The notes beneath the pieces were generated by a model, which saw only the letters and a list, made by a program, of their open reading frames with translations, did not search any database and was not told where the DNA came from. Position numbers and translations under genes: made by a program. Shown one piece after another: positions 1 through 8,435 of a stretch of 34,605 bases of DNA (within the stretch, counting starts at the first letter, position 1; every line of letters begins with the position of its first letter). This DNA is from Pseudomonadota bacterium (GTDB lineage: Bacteria; Pseudomonadota; Alphaproteobacteria; Caulobacterales; Caulobacteraceae), in assembly GCA_023390245.1 (NCBI GenBank), contig JAEWDF010000055.1, positions 1 through 34,605 on the forward strand. The letters run 5' to 3'.

Positions 1-172
1 GGCCCAGAAGCTTCAACGCCGCTTGCGTGTCCCGGTGGCGCTGAACGACGAGGTCGAGGACCTCGCCTTCGTCATCGACGGCGCGCCACAGATACATCCG
101 CCGGCCGCCGATCCAGCAGACCATTTCATCCAGATGCCAGCGCGCTGATGGCGCCGGCCGGCGCTTCCACGC
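1..172 (-). pseudogene. IS6-family transposase fragment (central DDE region), cut by window edge
   Basis: On the minus strand this stretch reads RRPAPSARWHLDEM, then WIGGRRMYLWRAVDDEGEVLD and on to AALKLLG at the window edge. This is the start of the DDE catalytic domain of IS6-family transposases (the WHLDE aspartate and the following YLWRAVD block). The N-terminal helix-turn-helix part is missing: similarity to the second remnant at 23726-24305 stops near base 172. The C-terminal part would lie left of the window. The two remnants differ at many positions, so they are not recent copies of one another. It lies just downstream of the GMC oxidoreductase gene and marks the left border of the catabolic island. 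Confidence 0.8.
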
Positions 173-419
173 TGGCGCAGTAGGCCGTGAACGCCCTTTC
201 GGATTCCTCCGATGGACCATCTGCCAAGAACTCTTCGATTCGCTCGGCCGCACGACGCTGCGCCCGGGCGACAGGTCCAGTTGAAGATAACAGCGTCTGT
301 TTCGCGGTTTAACAGGGCCTGATGCTTGGACGATGATGCGGACACGGTTCTGGGCGTCATGGACATGCGCGGCCTGCCGCTGCCGTATTTCCTCGTCCTA
401 CGCCGGGTCGGCTGACGGG
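173..419. other. Unassigned stretch between IS6 fragment and GMC oxidoreductase
   Basis: No complete gene is visible. On the minus strand one frame reads VARAQRRAAERIEEFLADG and then PSEESERAFTAYCASVEAP before running out of frame into the transposase remnant. Its composition looks protein-like and suggests the broken end of an unidentified gene, but I do not recognise the family. No clear terminator is visible for the operon ending at 420. Confidence 0.4.
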
Positions 420-2021
420 TCAGGCGGCGCGCGCGTCCTGGCGGATGTAGCGCGCCGCTCGCTCGCCGATCATGACGGTGGCGGCGTGGGTGTTGCCCGA
501 AACGATCGACGGCATGACCGAGCCGTCGGCGATCCACAGATTGTCGGCGCCCCGCACCTTCAGCCGGGCGTCGCAGACGGCGCCCTCGTCCATGCCCATC
601 CGGCATGATCCGACCGGATGATAGACCGTGTCAGCCCTGGCGCGCAGGGCCGCGATCAGATCGGCGTCTGTGGTCAGGCCGCGCGTGTGGCGTTCCTCGC
701 CCCGGATCCCCTCCATGGCCGAACCCTCGACGATGTCGCGCAGGATGCGGAAGCCCCGCAGCAGGGTCTGCACGTCGTGGTCCGTGGCCAGGAAGTTGGG
801 ATCGATCAGAGGCGCGACCCGCGGATCGGCCGAGGCCAGGCGCACATTGCCCCGGCTCTCGGGGCGCAGGACGCAGACGTGGATGGTGAAGCCGCGACCC
901 GGTTCGATCTTGCGGGCGTGATCCTCCAGCATGCCCGGCACGAAATGCAGTTGGACATCCGGCCGGCCGCCCGTCGTCGACAGGAAGGCGCCGCCCTCCG
1001 CATAGTTGCTGGACAGCGGCCCTGTGCCGTCGCGCAGGAAGCGGGGGATGGAGCCGATCGTCCGCGCCATGCCCGCCATGTCGATGCCGAACAGGTCAGG
1101 GCAGGTCGAGCGGTACAGCAGCGTATAATCGGGGTGGTCGTGCAGGTTGCGACCGACGCCCGGCAGATGCAGCGACGAGGCGACGCCGTGCGGCTTCAGG
1201 TCGTCCGCATCGCCGATCCCCGACAGCATCAGCAGTTGAGGGGTGCCGAACACGCCGGCCGCGGCCACGACCCCGTGATCGGCGGCGAGCATGTTCACGC
1301 GCCCGCCGCGCGCCACCTCGACCCCGACGGCGCGGCCGTTCTCCATGACGACGCGCAGCGCGCGCGTCTTGGTCAGGATCGTCAGGTTCGGCCGGGTCAT
1401 CGCCGGATGCAGGAAGGCGCGGGCGGCGCTGTGGCGGCGGCCGTTCTTCTGGTTGACCTGATACAGGCCGGCGCCGTCCTGACGCGCGCCGTTGAAGTCC
1501 GGATTGCGGTGAAGGCCATGCTCGACGCAGGCCTCGACGAACAGGCGCGTCGCCTCGCTGGGGCAGCGCTGGTCCGCGACATTCAGGGGGCCGCCGACGC
1601 CGTGGAAGTCATCGGCGCCGCGCTCGTTGTTCTCGGACAGGCGGAAGTCGGGCAGGACATCGCTCCAGTCCCATTCGTCCAGCCCCGCTGCGGCCCAGTC
1701 GTCATAGTCCTGAGCCTGGCCGCGCACGTAGCACATGGCGTTGATGGCGCTGCATCCGCCCAACACCCGACCCCGAGGCTGGTATCCGCGACGGCCGTTC
1801 AGGCCGGGCTGAGGCGTCGTCTCATAGGCGTAGTTGGACAGTCTGGACGGCACCAGGGCCGCCGCGCCCGCCGGGACGTTGACCAGTGGGCTGGTGTCCG
1901 GCCCGCCGTCCTCGATCAGGCAGACCCGGACCGCCGGGTCTTCGGACAGGCGCGATGCGACGACACAGCCGCCGGACCCAGCGCCGACGACGATGTAGTC
2001 ATACCCTTCGATCCGCCCCAT
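420..2021 (-). CDS. GMC-family FAD-dependent oxidoreductase (choline/alcohol dehydrogenase-like)
   Basis: This is a 533-residue flavoprotein expected to oxidise an alcohol to an aldehyde. The N-terminal dinucleotide-binding motif GAGSGG (residues 13-18) binds the FAD ADP moiety. GRVLGGCSAIN is GMC signature 1 and SGIGDADDLKPHGV is the signature 2 region. The C-terminal active-site pair is His468 in HPVGSCRMG and His512 in SGNTHAATV. The length is normal for alkJ/betA-like members and there is no signal peptide. It is the last gene of a four-gene minus-strand operon and starts 2 bases after the nitronate-monooxygenase-like gene. Family assignment is firm. The substrate is inferred only from context, as an alcohol intermediate or a primary alcohol feeding the island's aldehyde dehydrogenase and acyl-CoA ligase. 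Confidence 0.92.
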   Translation of the reverse strand: MGRIEGYDYIVVGAGSGGCVVASRLSEDPAVRVCLIEDGGPDTSPLVNVPAGAAALVPSRLSNYAYETTPQPGLNGRRGYQPRGRVLGGCSAINAMCYVRGQAQDYDDWAAAGLDEWDWSDVLPDFRLSENNERGADDFHGVGGPLNVADQRCPSEATRLFVEACVEHGLHRNPDFNGARQDGAGLYQVNQKNGRRHSAARAFLHPAMTRPNLTILTKTRALRVVMENGRAVGVEVARGGRVNMLAADHGVVAAAGVFGTPQLLMLSGIGDADDLKPHGVASSLHLPGVGRNLHDHPDYTLLYRSTCPDLFGIDMAGMARTIGSIPRFLRDGTGPLSSNYAEGGAFLSTTGGRPDVQLHFVPGMLEDHARKIEPGRGFTIHVCVLRPESRGNVRLASADPRVAPLIDPNFLATDHDVQTLLRGFRILRDIVEGSAMEGIRGEERHTRGLTTDADLIAALRARADTVYHPVGSCRMGMDEGAVCDARLKVRGADNLWIADGSVMPSIVSGNTHAATVMIGERAARYIRQDARAA

Positions 2022-2023
2022 CT

Positions 2024-2998
2024 TCAGGCCGCCAGCATCGACGACAGGCGTTCGCGAATGATCGCTTCGGCCTCGTCCACGATCCGGTCGACCAGTACGC
2101 GCACCGAGGGGACGTCGTGGATCAGGCCCTGCACCGTCCCGGCGGTCCAGACGCCGTGGTTCAGGTCGCCGCTTTCCAGCCCCTCGCGGCCGCGCGCGCC
2201 CTTGACCAGATGGGCGACCTCCTGGAACGGACGACCTTCGCGCTCCAGCCGCAGCACTTCCTGGCTGACCAGATTGCGGGCCACGCGGGCGCTGTTGCGA
2301 TAGGTGCGGAAGATGATGTCGGTGGCGCGTTCGTCCGCCTCGACCATGGCCTGTTTGAAATTGGGGTGCAGCGGCGCCTCTTGCGTGGCGCAGAAGCGGG
2401 TGCCCATGTTGACGCCGTCGGCGCCCAGCGCCAACGCCGCCGCCAGACCCCGACCGTCACCGAAGCCGCCGGACGCCAGGATGGGGATCGACAGCCGATC
2501 GGCCGTAGCCGGGATCAGGACCAGGCCGGGAATGTCGTCCTCGCCCGGATGACCCGCGCATTCGAAACCGTCGATGGAGACGGCGTCCGCGCCCATCTTT
2601 TCGGCTTTCACGGCATGACGCACGGCGGTGCATTTGTGAATGATCTTCACCCCTGCGGCGCGAAAGGCGTCGAAATGGTCCTGAACGTCGACGCCGACGG
2701 TTTCGACCACGGGTATGTCGGCGTCGATGATCACCTGCCGGTACTCCGCATAGGGCGGCGGATTGATCGACGGCAGCATGGTCAGGTTCACACCGAACGG
2801 CTGATCCGTCATCTGGCGCGTGCGGGCGATCTCGGCCGCCAGCGCGTCCGGCGTCGGCTGGGTCAGAGCGGTCAGAAAGCCCATGGCCCCCGCATCGGCC
2901 ACGGCGGCGACCAGCTCGGCCCGCCCGACCCACATCATGCCGCCCTGGGCGATGGGATGGCGGACGCCGAAGGTCTCGGTAAAACGGGTCTTGAGCAT
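2024..2998 (-). CDS. Nitronate monooxygenase / 2-nitropropane dioxygenase-like FMN protein
   Basis: This 324-residue TIM-barrel flavoprotein starts MLKTRFTETFGVRHPIAQGGM, with the usual N-terminal PIxQGGM of the family. GFECAGHPG carries the conserved His150, and the FMN phosphate loop is GGFGDGRG (177-184), followed by GADGVNMGTRF. Family annotation is nitronate monooxygenase. In actinobacterial steroid degradation, however, an NPD-type member (IpdC) works on CoA-linked ring intermediates, so the enzyme need not act on nitro compounds. It sits between an SDR and the GMC oxidoreductase with gaps of 8 and 2 bases, so it is surely co-transcribed. I infer a flavin-dependent step on a catabolic intermediate; the reaction is unassigned. 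Confidence 0.88.
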   Translation of the reverse strand: MLKTRFTETFGVRHPIAQGGMMWVGRAELVAAVADAGAMGFLTALTQPTPDALAAEIARTRQMTDQPFGVNLTMLPSINPPPYAEYRQVIIDADIPVVETVGVDVQDHFDAFRAAGVKIIHKCTAVRHAVKAEKMGADAVSIDGFECAGHPGEDDIPGLVLIPATADRLSIPILASGGFGDGRGLAAALALGADGVNMGTRFCATQEAPLHPNFKQAMVEADERATDIIFRTYRNSARVARNLVSQEVLRLEREGRPFQEVAHLVKGARGREGLESGDLNHGVWTAGTVQGLIHDVPSVRVLVDRIVDEAEAIIRERLSSMLAA

Positions 2999-3006
2999 CT
3001 GGGGCC

Positions 3007-3789
3007 TCAGCTGGCGAGGGTCTGGCCGTCATCGATCGTCACGACCGAGCCGGTGATGAAGGCGCTGGCGTCGCTGCACAGATTCAGGATGGCCGCGTCC
3101 AGCGCGTCGGCGTCCATCAGACGGCGGCGCGGCCATTTGGCGATCTGCTTGGCGCCCGCTTCGGTCTGGAACCAGTCGGCGTTGATGTCTGTCTCGATGT
3201 AGCCGGGGCAGACGACGTTGACGTTGATGCCGCGATTGGCCCAGTCGCGGGCCAGGACACGGCCCAGCTGGCGCACAGCCGCCTTGGATGCGCTGTAGGG
3301 ACCCAGCCCGGCGGATATGCTTTCGGCCGTGATCGACGAGATGATGACGATACGCCCGTCGCCCCGATCCTTTGATCCGGCGGCCATCATGCGTTTCGCT
3401 CCCTCGCGCACGGTCAGGAAGACGCCCGTCACATTGACCGCCATCAGCGAGGCGAAGGCTTCAGCCGCCAATTCCGTGGCCGGCCCCTCGGCGTTTGCGC
3501 CGGCGTTGGCGATGACCGTATCGACCGGGCCGAAGGCGGCCTCGGCGGCGTCGTAGGCGGCGATGATCGAGGCCTCGTCGGTCACGTCCATGGCGATGGC
3601 GGTGGCGCGACCGCCCGCATCGATGATCTGTTGCGCCAGCGCCTGCATGGGCTCGACCCGGCGCGCGGCCAGAACGACAGAGGCGCCGCTAGCGGCCAGG
3701 ATTCCGGCGAAGCGCGCGCCGAGGCCGGACGAGGCGCCGGTCACCAGCACGACTCGCCCAGTCAGGTCGAAGGAGAACGGCTGCGTCAT
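3007..3789 (-). CDS. Short-chain dehydrogenase/reductase
   Basis: This is a 260-residue classical SDR. TGASSGLG (17-24) binds the nucleotide, IANAG (about 93-97) follows, and the active site is Ser151/152, Tyr165 and Lys169 (YSASK). CPGYIETDIN completes the fold. An arginine pair after beta-2 (AARR, 41-44) hints at NADP(H) preference, though this is not certain. The reading frame stays open far upstream through the hydratase gene, but the start MTQPF at 3789 lies 2 bases after the hydratase stop and restores a normal SDR length. It is the second gene of the four-gene operon. The likely role is oxidation or reduction of a hydroxy/keto-acyl intermediate in the pathway. Confidence 0.9.
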   Translation of the reverse strand: MTQPFSFDLTGRVVLVTGASSGLGARFAGILAASGASVVLAARRVEPMQALAQQIIDAGGRATAIAMDVTDEASIIAAYDAAEAAFGPVDTVIANAGANAEGPATELAAEAFASLMAVNVTGVFLTVREGAKRMMAAGSKDRGDGRIVIISSITAESISAGLGPYSASKAAVRQLGRVLARDWANRGINVNVVCPGYIETDINADWFQTEAGAKQIAKWPRRRLMDADALDAAILNLCSDASAFITGSVVTIDDGQTLAS

Positions 3790-3791
3790 CG

Positions 3792-4580
3792 TCAGGTCCC
3801 CGTGAAGCGGGCAGGGCGCTTTTCCAGGAAGGCGGCGACGCCCTCGACGTGGTCGGCGGTTTGGCCGGCGCGCCGCTGGCCGTCGCGTTCGAAGGTCAGG
3901 GCGGCGTCCCAGTTCGCGTCGGCGCCGTGCCAGGCCGCCTGACGGATGATGGCAAGGGAGGCGGGGCCTTCGGCCAACCTGACCGCCAACGCCATCGCGG
4001 CGTCGTCCAATTCCGCGTCCGAAGTCAGCCGGTTGATCAAGCCCCATTCCAGCGCCTTGGCCCCGCCGATGCTTTCGCCCAGCAGCATCATCTCCATGGC
4101 GCGGGGACGGCCGATCGCGCGGCTGAGCAACCAGCTGGCCCCGCCGTCGGGGGCCAAGCCTACGCGTGAAAAGGCCTGGATGAAGGCTGCGGTCTCTGAG
4201 GCGATGACCAGATCCGCCGCCAGCGCCAGCGAACAGCCCACCCCGGCGGCGGGCCCGCGCACGGCGCTGATCCAGGGGATGGGCGAGGTCCGCAGCCGGT
4301 TGAGCAGCGGGTTGATATGCGTTTCCAGCGCCGCGCCCATGTCCGGCTTTCCGGCGGCGTCGACGGGGATAGGGCCGCCCGCCAGCTTGGCCCCGGCGCA
4401 GAAGGCGCGGCCCGCGCCGGCCAAGATCAGGGCGCGGGATTCGGTGAAGGCGCGGTCCAGCGCCGCGTCCATCGCCTCGGCCATCGGGATCGACATGGCG
4501 TTCAGCGCCTGGGGGTCGTTCAGCCTCAGGACGCCGACCGGCCCATGCGCCTCGAACAGCGCCCTTGGTGCTTCGCTCAT
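3792..4580 (-). CDS. Enoyl-CoA hydratase/isomerase (PaaG-like)
   Basis: This 262-residue crotonase-fold enzyme is the first gene of the operon. RAFCAGAKL (58-66) and GPAAGVGCSL (109-118) form the oxyanion hole. Where typical hydratases carry a second catalytic glutamate, this protein has Asp145 in GLAPDGG, as in PaaG-type isomerases, and the usual first glutamate position is Ser117. It may therefore isomerise a double bond or ring-oxygenated CoA ester rather than hydrate a simple enoyl-CoA. The start at 4580 is chosen because GGGAGG lies about 6 bases upstream. A longer in-frame start at 4595 is less likely. The palindromic box at 4612-4625 lies in the divergent promoter. Confidence 0.88.
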   Translation of the reverse strand: MSEAPRALFEAHGPVGVLRLNDPQALNAMSIPMAEAMDAALDRAFTESRALILAGAGRAFCAGAKLAGGPIPVDAAGKPDMGAALETHINPLLNRLRTSPIPWISAVRGPAAGVGCSLALAADLVIASETAAFIQAFSRVGLAPDGGASWLLSRAIGRPRAMEMMLLGESIGGAKALEWGLINRLTSDAELDDAAMALAVRLAEGPASLAIIRQAAWHGADANWDAALTFERDGQRRAGQTADHVEGVAAFLEKRPARFTGT

Positions 4581-4611
4581 CGCCTGCCTCCCCAAACAGT
4601 CGCATATTGTT

Positions 4612-4625
4612 TAATCGATTGATTA
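4612..4625. promoter_or_regulatory. Island operator box A (perfect palindromic half-sites)
   Basis: TAATCGATTGATTA has inverted half-sites TAATC and GATTA around GATT. It lies between the divergent hydratase and multifunctional beta-oxidation genes. It is the cleanest of five related boxes (others at 11149, 14446, 18477 and 19944) and fits a TetR-type dimer site. Confidence 0.65.
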
Positions 4626-4669
4626 GTTACATAAGCGCAGCCTGTCCCGCACGCAACAAGGAAGCTCCC

Positions 4670-6763
4670 ATGGCCGAAGCGTTGAACGCCGTCGCCACCT
4701 ATGACGTCCAGAATGGAGTCGCCGTGCTGACACTGGACGCGCCGCCGGTAAACGCCCTGTCGGCCGTCGTCCGCCAGGGAATCGCAGCGGGGCTGGCGCG
4801 CGCGCTGAACGACGCGAACGCACGGGCGCTGGTGCTGATCTGCGCCGGTCGGACCTTCTTCGCCGGGGCGGACATCACCGAGTTCGGCAAGCCGCTGATC
4901 CAGCCGGATCTGCATGAGTTGCAGCGCAGGTTCGAGGCGTCGGGCAAACTGATCGTCGCGGCCATCCACGGCACGGCGCTGGGCGGCGGGCTGGAGCTGG
5001 CGCTGACCTGTCACTATCGGATCGCCGTCGCCTCGGCGAAGCTGGGTCTGCCGGAGGTTCATCTGGGGCTGCTGCCGGGCGCGGGCGGGACCCAGCGCCT
5101 GCCGCGCATCGCTGGGCCGAAGGCGGCGCTGGAGATGATGGTGTCGGGCCGTCCGGTGAAGGCGACGGCGGCCCTGCAGATGGGACTGATCGACCGGATC
5201 GCCGAGGGTGAAGACCTGGGCGCGGCGGCGGTCGCCTATGCCCAGGAGCTATTGGCGAATGACGCGCCCCTGAAGCGCATCCGCGACAGCGAGGGGCGAT
5301 TGTCCGAGGCCCGCGACGCGCTTGACCTGTTCGATCAGTTCCGCCGCGACAACGCCCGCGCGCTGAAGGGCTTCAAGGCGCCCGAAAACATCATCCGCGC
5401 GGTGGAAGCCGCCGTGACCGCGCCCTCGTTCGACGAGGGGCTGAAGGCGGAGTGGCGGTTGTTCGAGGACCTGGTCGACTCCACCGAATCCGCTGCCCAA
5501 CGCTATTTCTTCTTCGCCGAGCGCGAGACGGCGCGGGCGCCGAGGCTGAAGGCGGGATCGGCGGCGGGCGTCGCCTCGGTCGGTGTCATCGGCGCGGGCA
5601 CCATGGGCGGCGGCATCGCCATGAATTTCCTGAACATCGGCTTGCCGGTCACGCTGGTCGAGCAGAAGCAGGAGGCGCTGGATCGCGGCGTAGCCGTCAT
5701 CCGCAAGAACTATGAGGCGACCGCCGCCAAGGGCCGGATGAGCGCGGCCGATGTCGAGACGCGGATGGCTCTGCTGAAACCCACGCTGGACTTCGGCGAC
5801 CTGTCACAGCCGGACCTGGTGATCGAGGCGGTCTATGAGAGCATGGACCTGAAGAAGTCCATCTTCGAGCGGCTGGACCAGATCGCCAAGCCGGATGCGA
5901 TCCTGGCCAGCAATACCTCGTTCCTGGATCTGGATCAGATCGCGGCGGCGACGAAGCGGCCTGAGCAGGTGGTCGGGCTGCACTTCTTCTCGCCCGCCAA
6001 TGTGATGAAGCTGGTCGAGGTGGTGCGCGGCGCCAGAACCTCGCCCGAGGTGGTGGCGACGGCCATGGCGATCGGCAAGGCGATTGGGAAAACGCCCGTA
6101 CTGTCCGGCGTCTGCGACGGCTTCATCGCCAATCGCATGATGGCGCCACGCTCGGAAATCGCCCAGTCGCTGATCCTGGAAGGGCCGATGCCGTGGGACG
6201 TGGATCGGGTGTCGCTGGCCTATGGCTTCCCCATGGGGCCGTTCGCCATGACCGATCTGGTCGGTGTGGATGTGATCGGCTGGGACCGCGAAAACTCGGC
6301 CGGGCGCACCGTTCAGGAGGTGCTGTGCGAGGAGGGCCGCTGGGGCCAGAAGACCGGCTCGGGCTACTATGACTATGACGAGCGTCGCCGTCCCAGCCCG
6401 TCCGCCCATGTCGAGGCGGTGATCCGGTCCTTCTCGGACAAGGCGGGCATCCAGCGGCGCGACATCGCCGACCAGGACCTGCTGGAGCGCCTGCTGTTCC
6501 CGGTGGTCAATGAGGGCGCGCGGATTCTGGAGGAGGGGATCGCCCTGCGGGCCTCGGACATCGATGTGGCGCTGATCCTGGGCTACGGCTGGCCCCTGTG
6601 GACGGGCGGGCCGCTGTTCTGGGCCGACACTGTGGGCCTGCCGCGCGTGGTCGAGGGGCTGCGGCGGCTGGAGGCGCAGTACGGACCGGTCTATGCGCCG
6701 TCGGCCCTGCTGGTTAGGCTGGCGGAATCAGGCGGCGCGCTGCATCAGCACGCCTCAGGCTGA
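4670..6763 (+). CDS. Bifunctional enoyl-CoA hydratase / 3-hydroxyacyl-CoA dehydrogenase (FadB/FadJ-like)
   Basis: This 697-residue fusion carries out two successive beta-oxidation steps. The N-terminal crotonase domain (about 1-190) has RTFFAGADI and both catalytic glutamates, Glu109 in GGGLEL and Glu129 in LGLPEV. After a linker, the dehydrogenase domain begins near residue 302 with the NAD motif GAGTMG (308-313). It continues to His438 in GLHFFSP and the Glu450 region KLVEVV, and ends with two C-terminal helical domains (from GFIANRMM). Length and order match FadB/FadJ alpha subunits. The start at 4670 has AAGGAAG upstream; the frame is open to 4565 but that would cross operator box A. A TetR gene follows after 17 bases. 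The partner thiolase is probably the one at 11218. Confidence 0.93.
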   Translation: MAEALNAVATYDVQNGVAVLTLDAPPVNALSAVVRQGIAAGLARALNDANARALVLICAGRTFFAGADITEFGKPLIQPDLHELQRRFEASGKLIVAAIHGTALGGGLELALTCHYRIAVASAKLGLPEVHLGLLPGAGGTQRLPRIAGPKAALEMMVSGRPVKATAALQMGLIDRIAEGEDLGAAAVAYAQELLANDAPLKRIRDSEGRLSEARDALDLFDQFRRDNARALKGFKAPENIIRAVEAAVTAPSFDEGLKAEWRLFEDLVDSTESAAQRYFFFAERETARAPRLKAGSAAGVASVGVIGAGTMGGGIAMNFLNIGLPVTLVEQKQEALDRGVAVIRKNYEATAAKGRMSAADVETRMALLKPTLDFGDLSQPDLVIEAVYESMDLKKSIFERLDQIAKPDAILASNTSFLDLDQIAAATKRPEQVVGLHFFSPANVMKLVEVVRGARTSPEVVATAMAIGKAIGKTPVLSGVCDGFIANRMMAPRSEIAQSLILEGPMPWDVDRVSLAYGFPMGPFAMTDLVGVDVIGWDRENSAGRTVQEVLCEEGRWGQKTGSGYYDYDERRRPSPSAHVEAVIRSFSDKAGIQRRDIADQDLLERLLFPVVNEGARILEEGIALRASDIDVALILGYGWPLWTGGPLFWADTVGLPRVVEGLRRLEAQYGPVYAPSALLVRLAESGGALHQHASG

Positions 6764-6780
6764 ATCGGAGCGAGCAGGCG

Positions 6781-7404
6781 GTGGCGCGACGAACCAATCC
6801 GAAAGGCGAGAGTGCACGCGACCAGCTGTTGGAGGCCGCCGGCGAACTGATGACCGAGCGCGGCTCGGTGGACATCACCCTCAGCGACCTGGCGCAGAAA
6901 AGCGGGCTGAACTCGGCCCTGGTGAAATACTATTTTGGCGGCAAGAACGGCCTGCTGCTGGAACTGCTGCGCAAGGTGCTGGCGCCGCCGATGGCCGAAC
7001 TGGGGCCGCTGACGGCGATGGCGGTCCCGGCGCAGGAGAAGCTGCGGATCCACATCGCCGGTGTGGTGAACACCTATTTTCGCTATCCCTATGTCACGCG
7101 GCTGATGCACTTCCTGCTGGCCGAGGATCCGACGGAATTCGGGCGGGTGATCGCCGAGGAATTCTCGCGCCCCCTGGCCGACGCGCAGGCCGCGATCCTG
7201 AAGGCGGGCGAGGAGGAGGGGACGTTCAGACCCACCGACCCGATGCTGTTCTATTTCAGTCTGATCGGCGCCTGCGATCACCTGTTCTACGGCCGTTATT
7301 CGCTCCAGCATGTGTTCGGCGTCGAGGGCATCGATGTCGAACTGAAGCGGCGCTACGTCGATCACCTGTACGGCATCATCACGCGCGGCCTGGTGAAGCC
7401 CTAG
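6781..7404 (+). CDS. TetR-family transcriptional regulator (paralogue 1)
   Basis: This is a 207-residue repressor with a GTG start. The N-terminal helix-turn-helix spans about residues 12-58, with SGLNSALVKYYFGGKNGLL as recognition helix and following turn. The C-terminal ligand-binding domain contains RPLADAQAAIL and LFYFSLIGACDHLF. Both blocks are almost repeated in the TetR protein at 18501-19175, so the two are paralogues. It lies 17 bases behind the bifunctional beta-oxidation gene and is probably in its operon, so it would be autoregulated through box A. The effector is likely an acyl-CoA or pathway intermediate; this is inferred. Its stop codon overlaps the convergent kinase gene's stop in a shared CTAG at 7401-7404. 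Confidence 0.9.
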   Translation: MARRTNPKGESARDQLLEAAGELMTERGSVDITLSDLAQKSGLNSALVKYYFGGKNGLLLELLRKVLAPPMAELGPLTAMAVPAQEKLRIHIAGVVNTYFRYPYVTRLMHFLLAEDPTEFGRVIAEEFSRPLADAQAAILKAGEEEGTFRPTDPMLFYFSLIGACDHLFYGRYSLQHVFGVEGIDVELKRRYVDHLYGIITRGLVKP

Positions 7405-8435
7405 TCGGCGATTTTCTGGGTCTCTTCCCAGCCCAGGGCGGCCAGGGTCTCGAAATGCGCCGCCATTTCGGCGGCGTTTGCCGACGCCGCCGTGCCGCGC
7501 GCCACACGAGCGCGGATGCCGTGCACAATCCCGGCGAAGCGGAACAGGTTGAAGGCGTTGTAGAAGTCCAGGTTCTGGATCCCGTCCCGGCCGGTTCGGC
7601 GGGCATAGGCGGCGACATAGTCTGCCTCGTTCGGGATGTTCAGCGCCGTCAGGTCCGCGCCGCGCAGCCCGGCGACGATCTGGGCCGGCATCCGGTACAT
7701 CATCAGGTGATAGGCGAAGTCGCCCAGCGCCGAGCCCAGGGTCGACAGCTCCCAGTCCAGCACCGCGATCACCCGCGGCTCGGTCGGGTGGAAGATCATG
7801 TTGTCGCAGCGAAAGTCGCCGTGGGTGATCGCTGCGGGCTCTTCCGGCGGAATGGTCTGCGACAACCGCTCGATCATCCGCTCCATCTCGGCGCTGGTCC
7901 CGGCCAGTGGTGCGTCCGCCCGGTACTGATCCGACCAGCGGGCGATCTGGCGCCGGAAGAAGCCCTCGGCGCGGCCATAGTCGCCCAGACCGGTCGCTGT
8001 GGGGTCAATGGAATGCAGCTGAGCCAGGGTGGCGTTCATGGCGTCGAAATAGGCCGGGCGGTCCGCCGCGCCGACCTGGGGAAAGGTCGCGTCCCAGAAG
8101 ATGCGGCCCTCGACCAGCTCCATCACATAGAAGGCGCTGCCGATGACCTCGACATCCTCGCACAGGCCGATGATGCGCGGCACGGGAAAGCCTTGACGAC
8201 CCAGCGCCGACATGACCCGCGCCTCACGTTCCACCGCGTGCGCGCCCTTCAGAAGCGGCCCCGGCGGCTTGCGCCGCAGGACGTAGGAAGCGCCCGGCGT
8301 GATCAGCCGATAGGTCGGGTTGGACTGGCCGCCGCTGAACCGCTCGGCCGTCAGCGGCCCCCGGTAGCCCGGGGCGTTGGCCGTCATCCAGCGGTCCACC
8401 GCCGCCACGTCGAGGGACAGGCTGGTCGCGCTCAC
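7401..8435 (-). CDS. APH-family phosphotransferase (ACAD10/11-type kinase)
   Basis: This 344-residue protein has an aminoglycoside-phosphotransferase/choline-kinase fold. Lys56 (LRRKPPG) and Glu69 sit in the N-lobe, the catalytic loop is HGDFRCDN (205-212) with Asp207, and the metal-binding Asp227 lies in LDWELSTLG. It belongs to the subgroup fused to an acyl-CoA dehydrogenase in vertebrate ACAD10/ACAD11, where the pair processes 4-hydroxyacyl-CoA through a phosphorylated intermediate. Here kinase and dehydrogenase are separate but translationally coupled: the GTG start at 8435 overlaps the dehydrogenase stop as GTGA. Longer in-frame starts (to 8489) lie inside the upstream gene. Antibiotic resistance is an unlikely role in this setting. 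Confidence 0.86.
   Translation of the reverse strand: MSATSLSLDVAAVDRWMTANAPGYRGPLTAERFSGGQSNPTYRLITPGASYVLRRKPPGPLLKGAHAVEREARVMSALGRQGFPVPRIIGLCEDVEVIGSAFYVMELVEGRIFWDATFPQVGAADRPAYFDAMNATLAQLHSIDPTATGLGDYGRAEGFFRRQIARWSDQYRADAPLAGTSAEMERMIERLSQTIPPEEPAAITHGDFRCDNMIFHPTEPRVIAVLDWELSTLGSALGDFAYHLMMYRMPAQIVAGLRGADLTALNIPNEADYVAAYARRTGRDGIQNLDFYNAFNLFRFAGIVHGIRARVARGTAASANAAEMAAHFETLAALGWEETQKIAD

Noticed and set aside
618..2303. A 561-codon plus-strand frame across the GMC and nitronate-monooxygenase-like genes
   Set aside because: It spans two well-supported genes on the other strand and shows no family motif.
3790..4605. N-terminal extension of the SDR frame to 4605
   Set aside because: The extension overlaps the whole hydratase gene in another frame and is Arg/Gly-rich. 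A start at 3789 gives a standard SDR.
7401..8435. Aminoglycoside resistance gene
   Set aside because: The APH fold is shared, but the overlap with an ACAD11-like dehydrogenase and the catabolic context point to an acyl-CoA kinase role.
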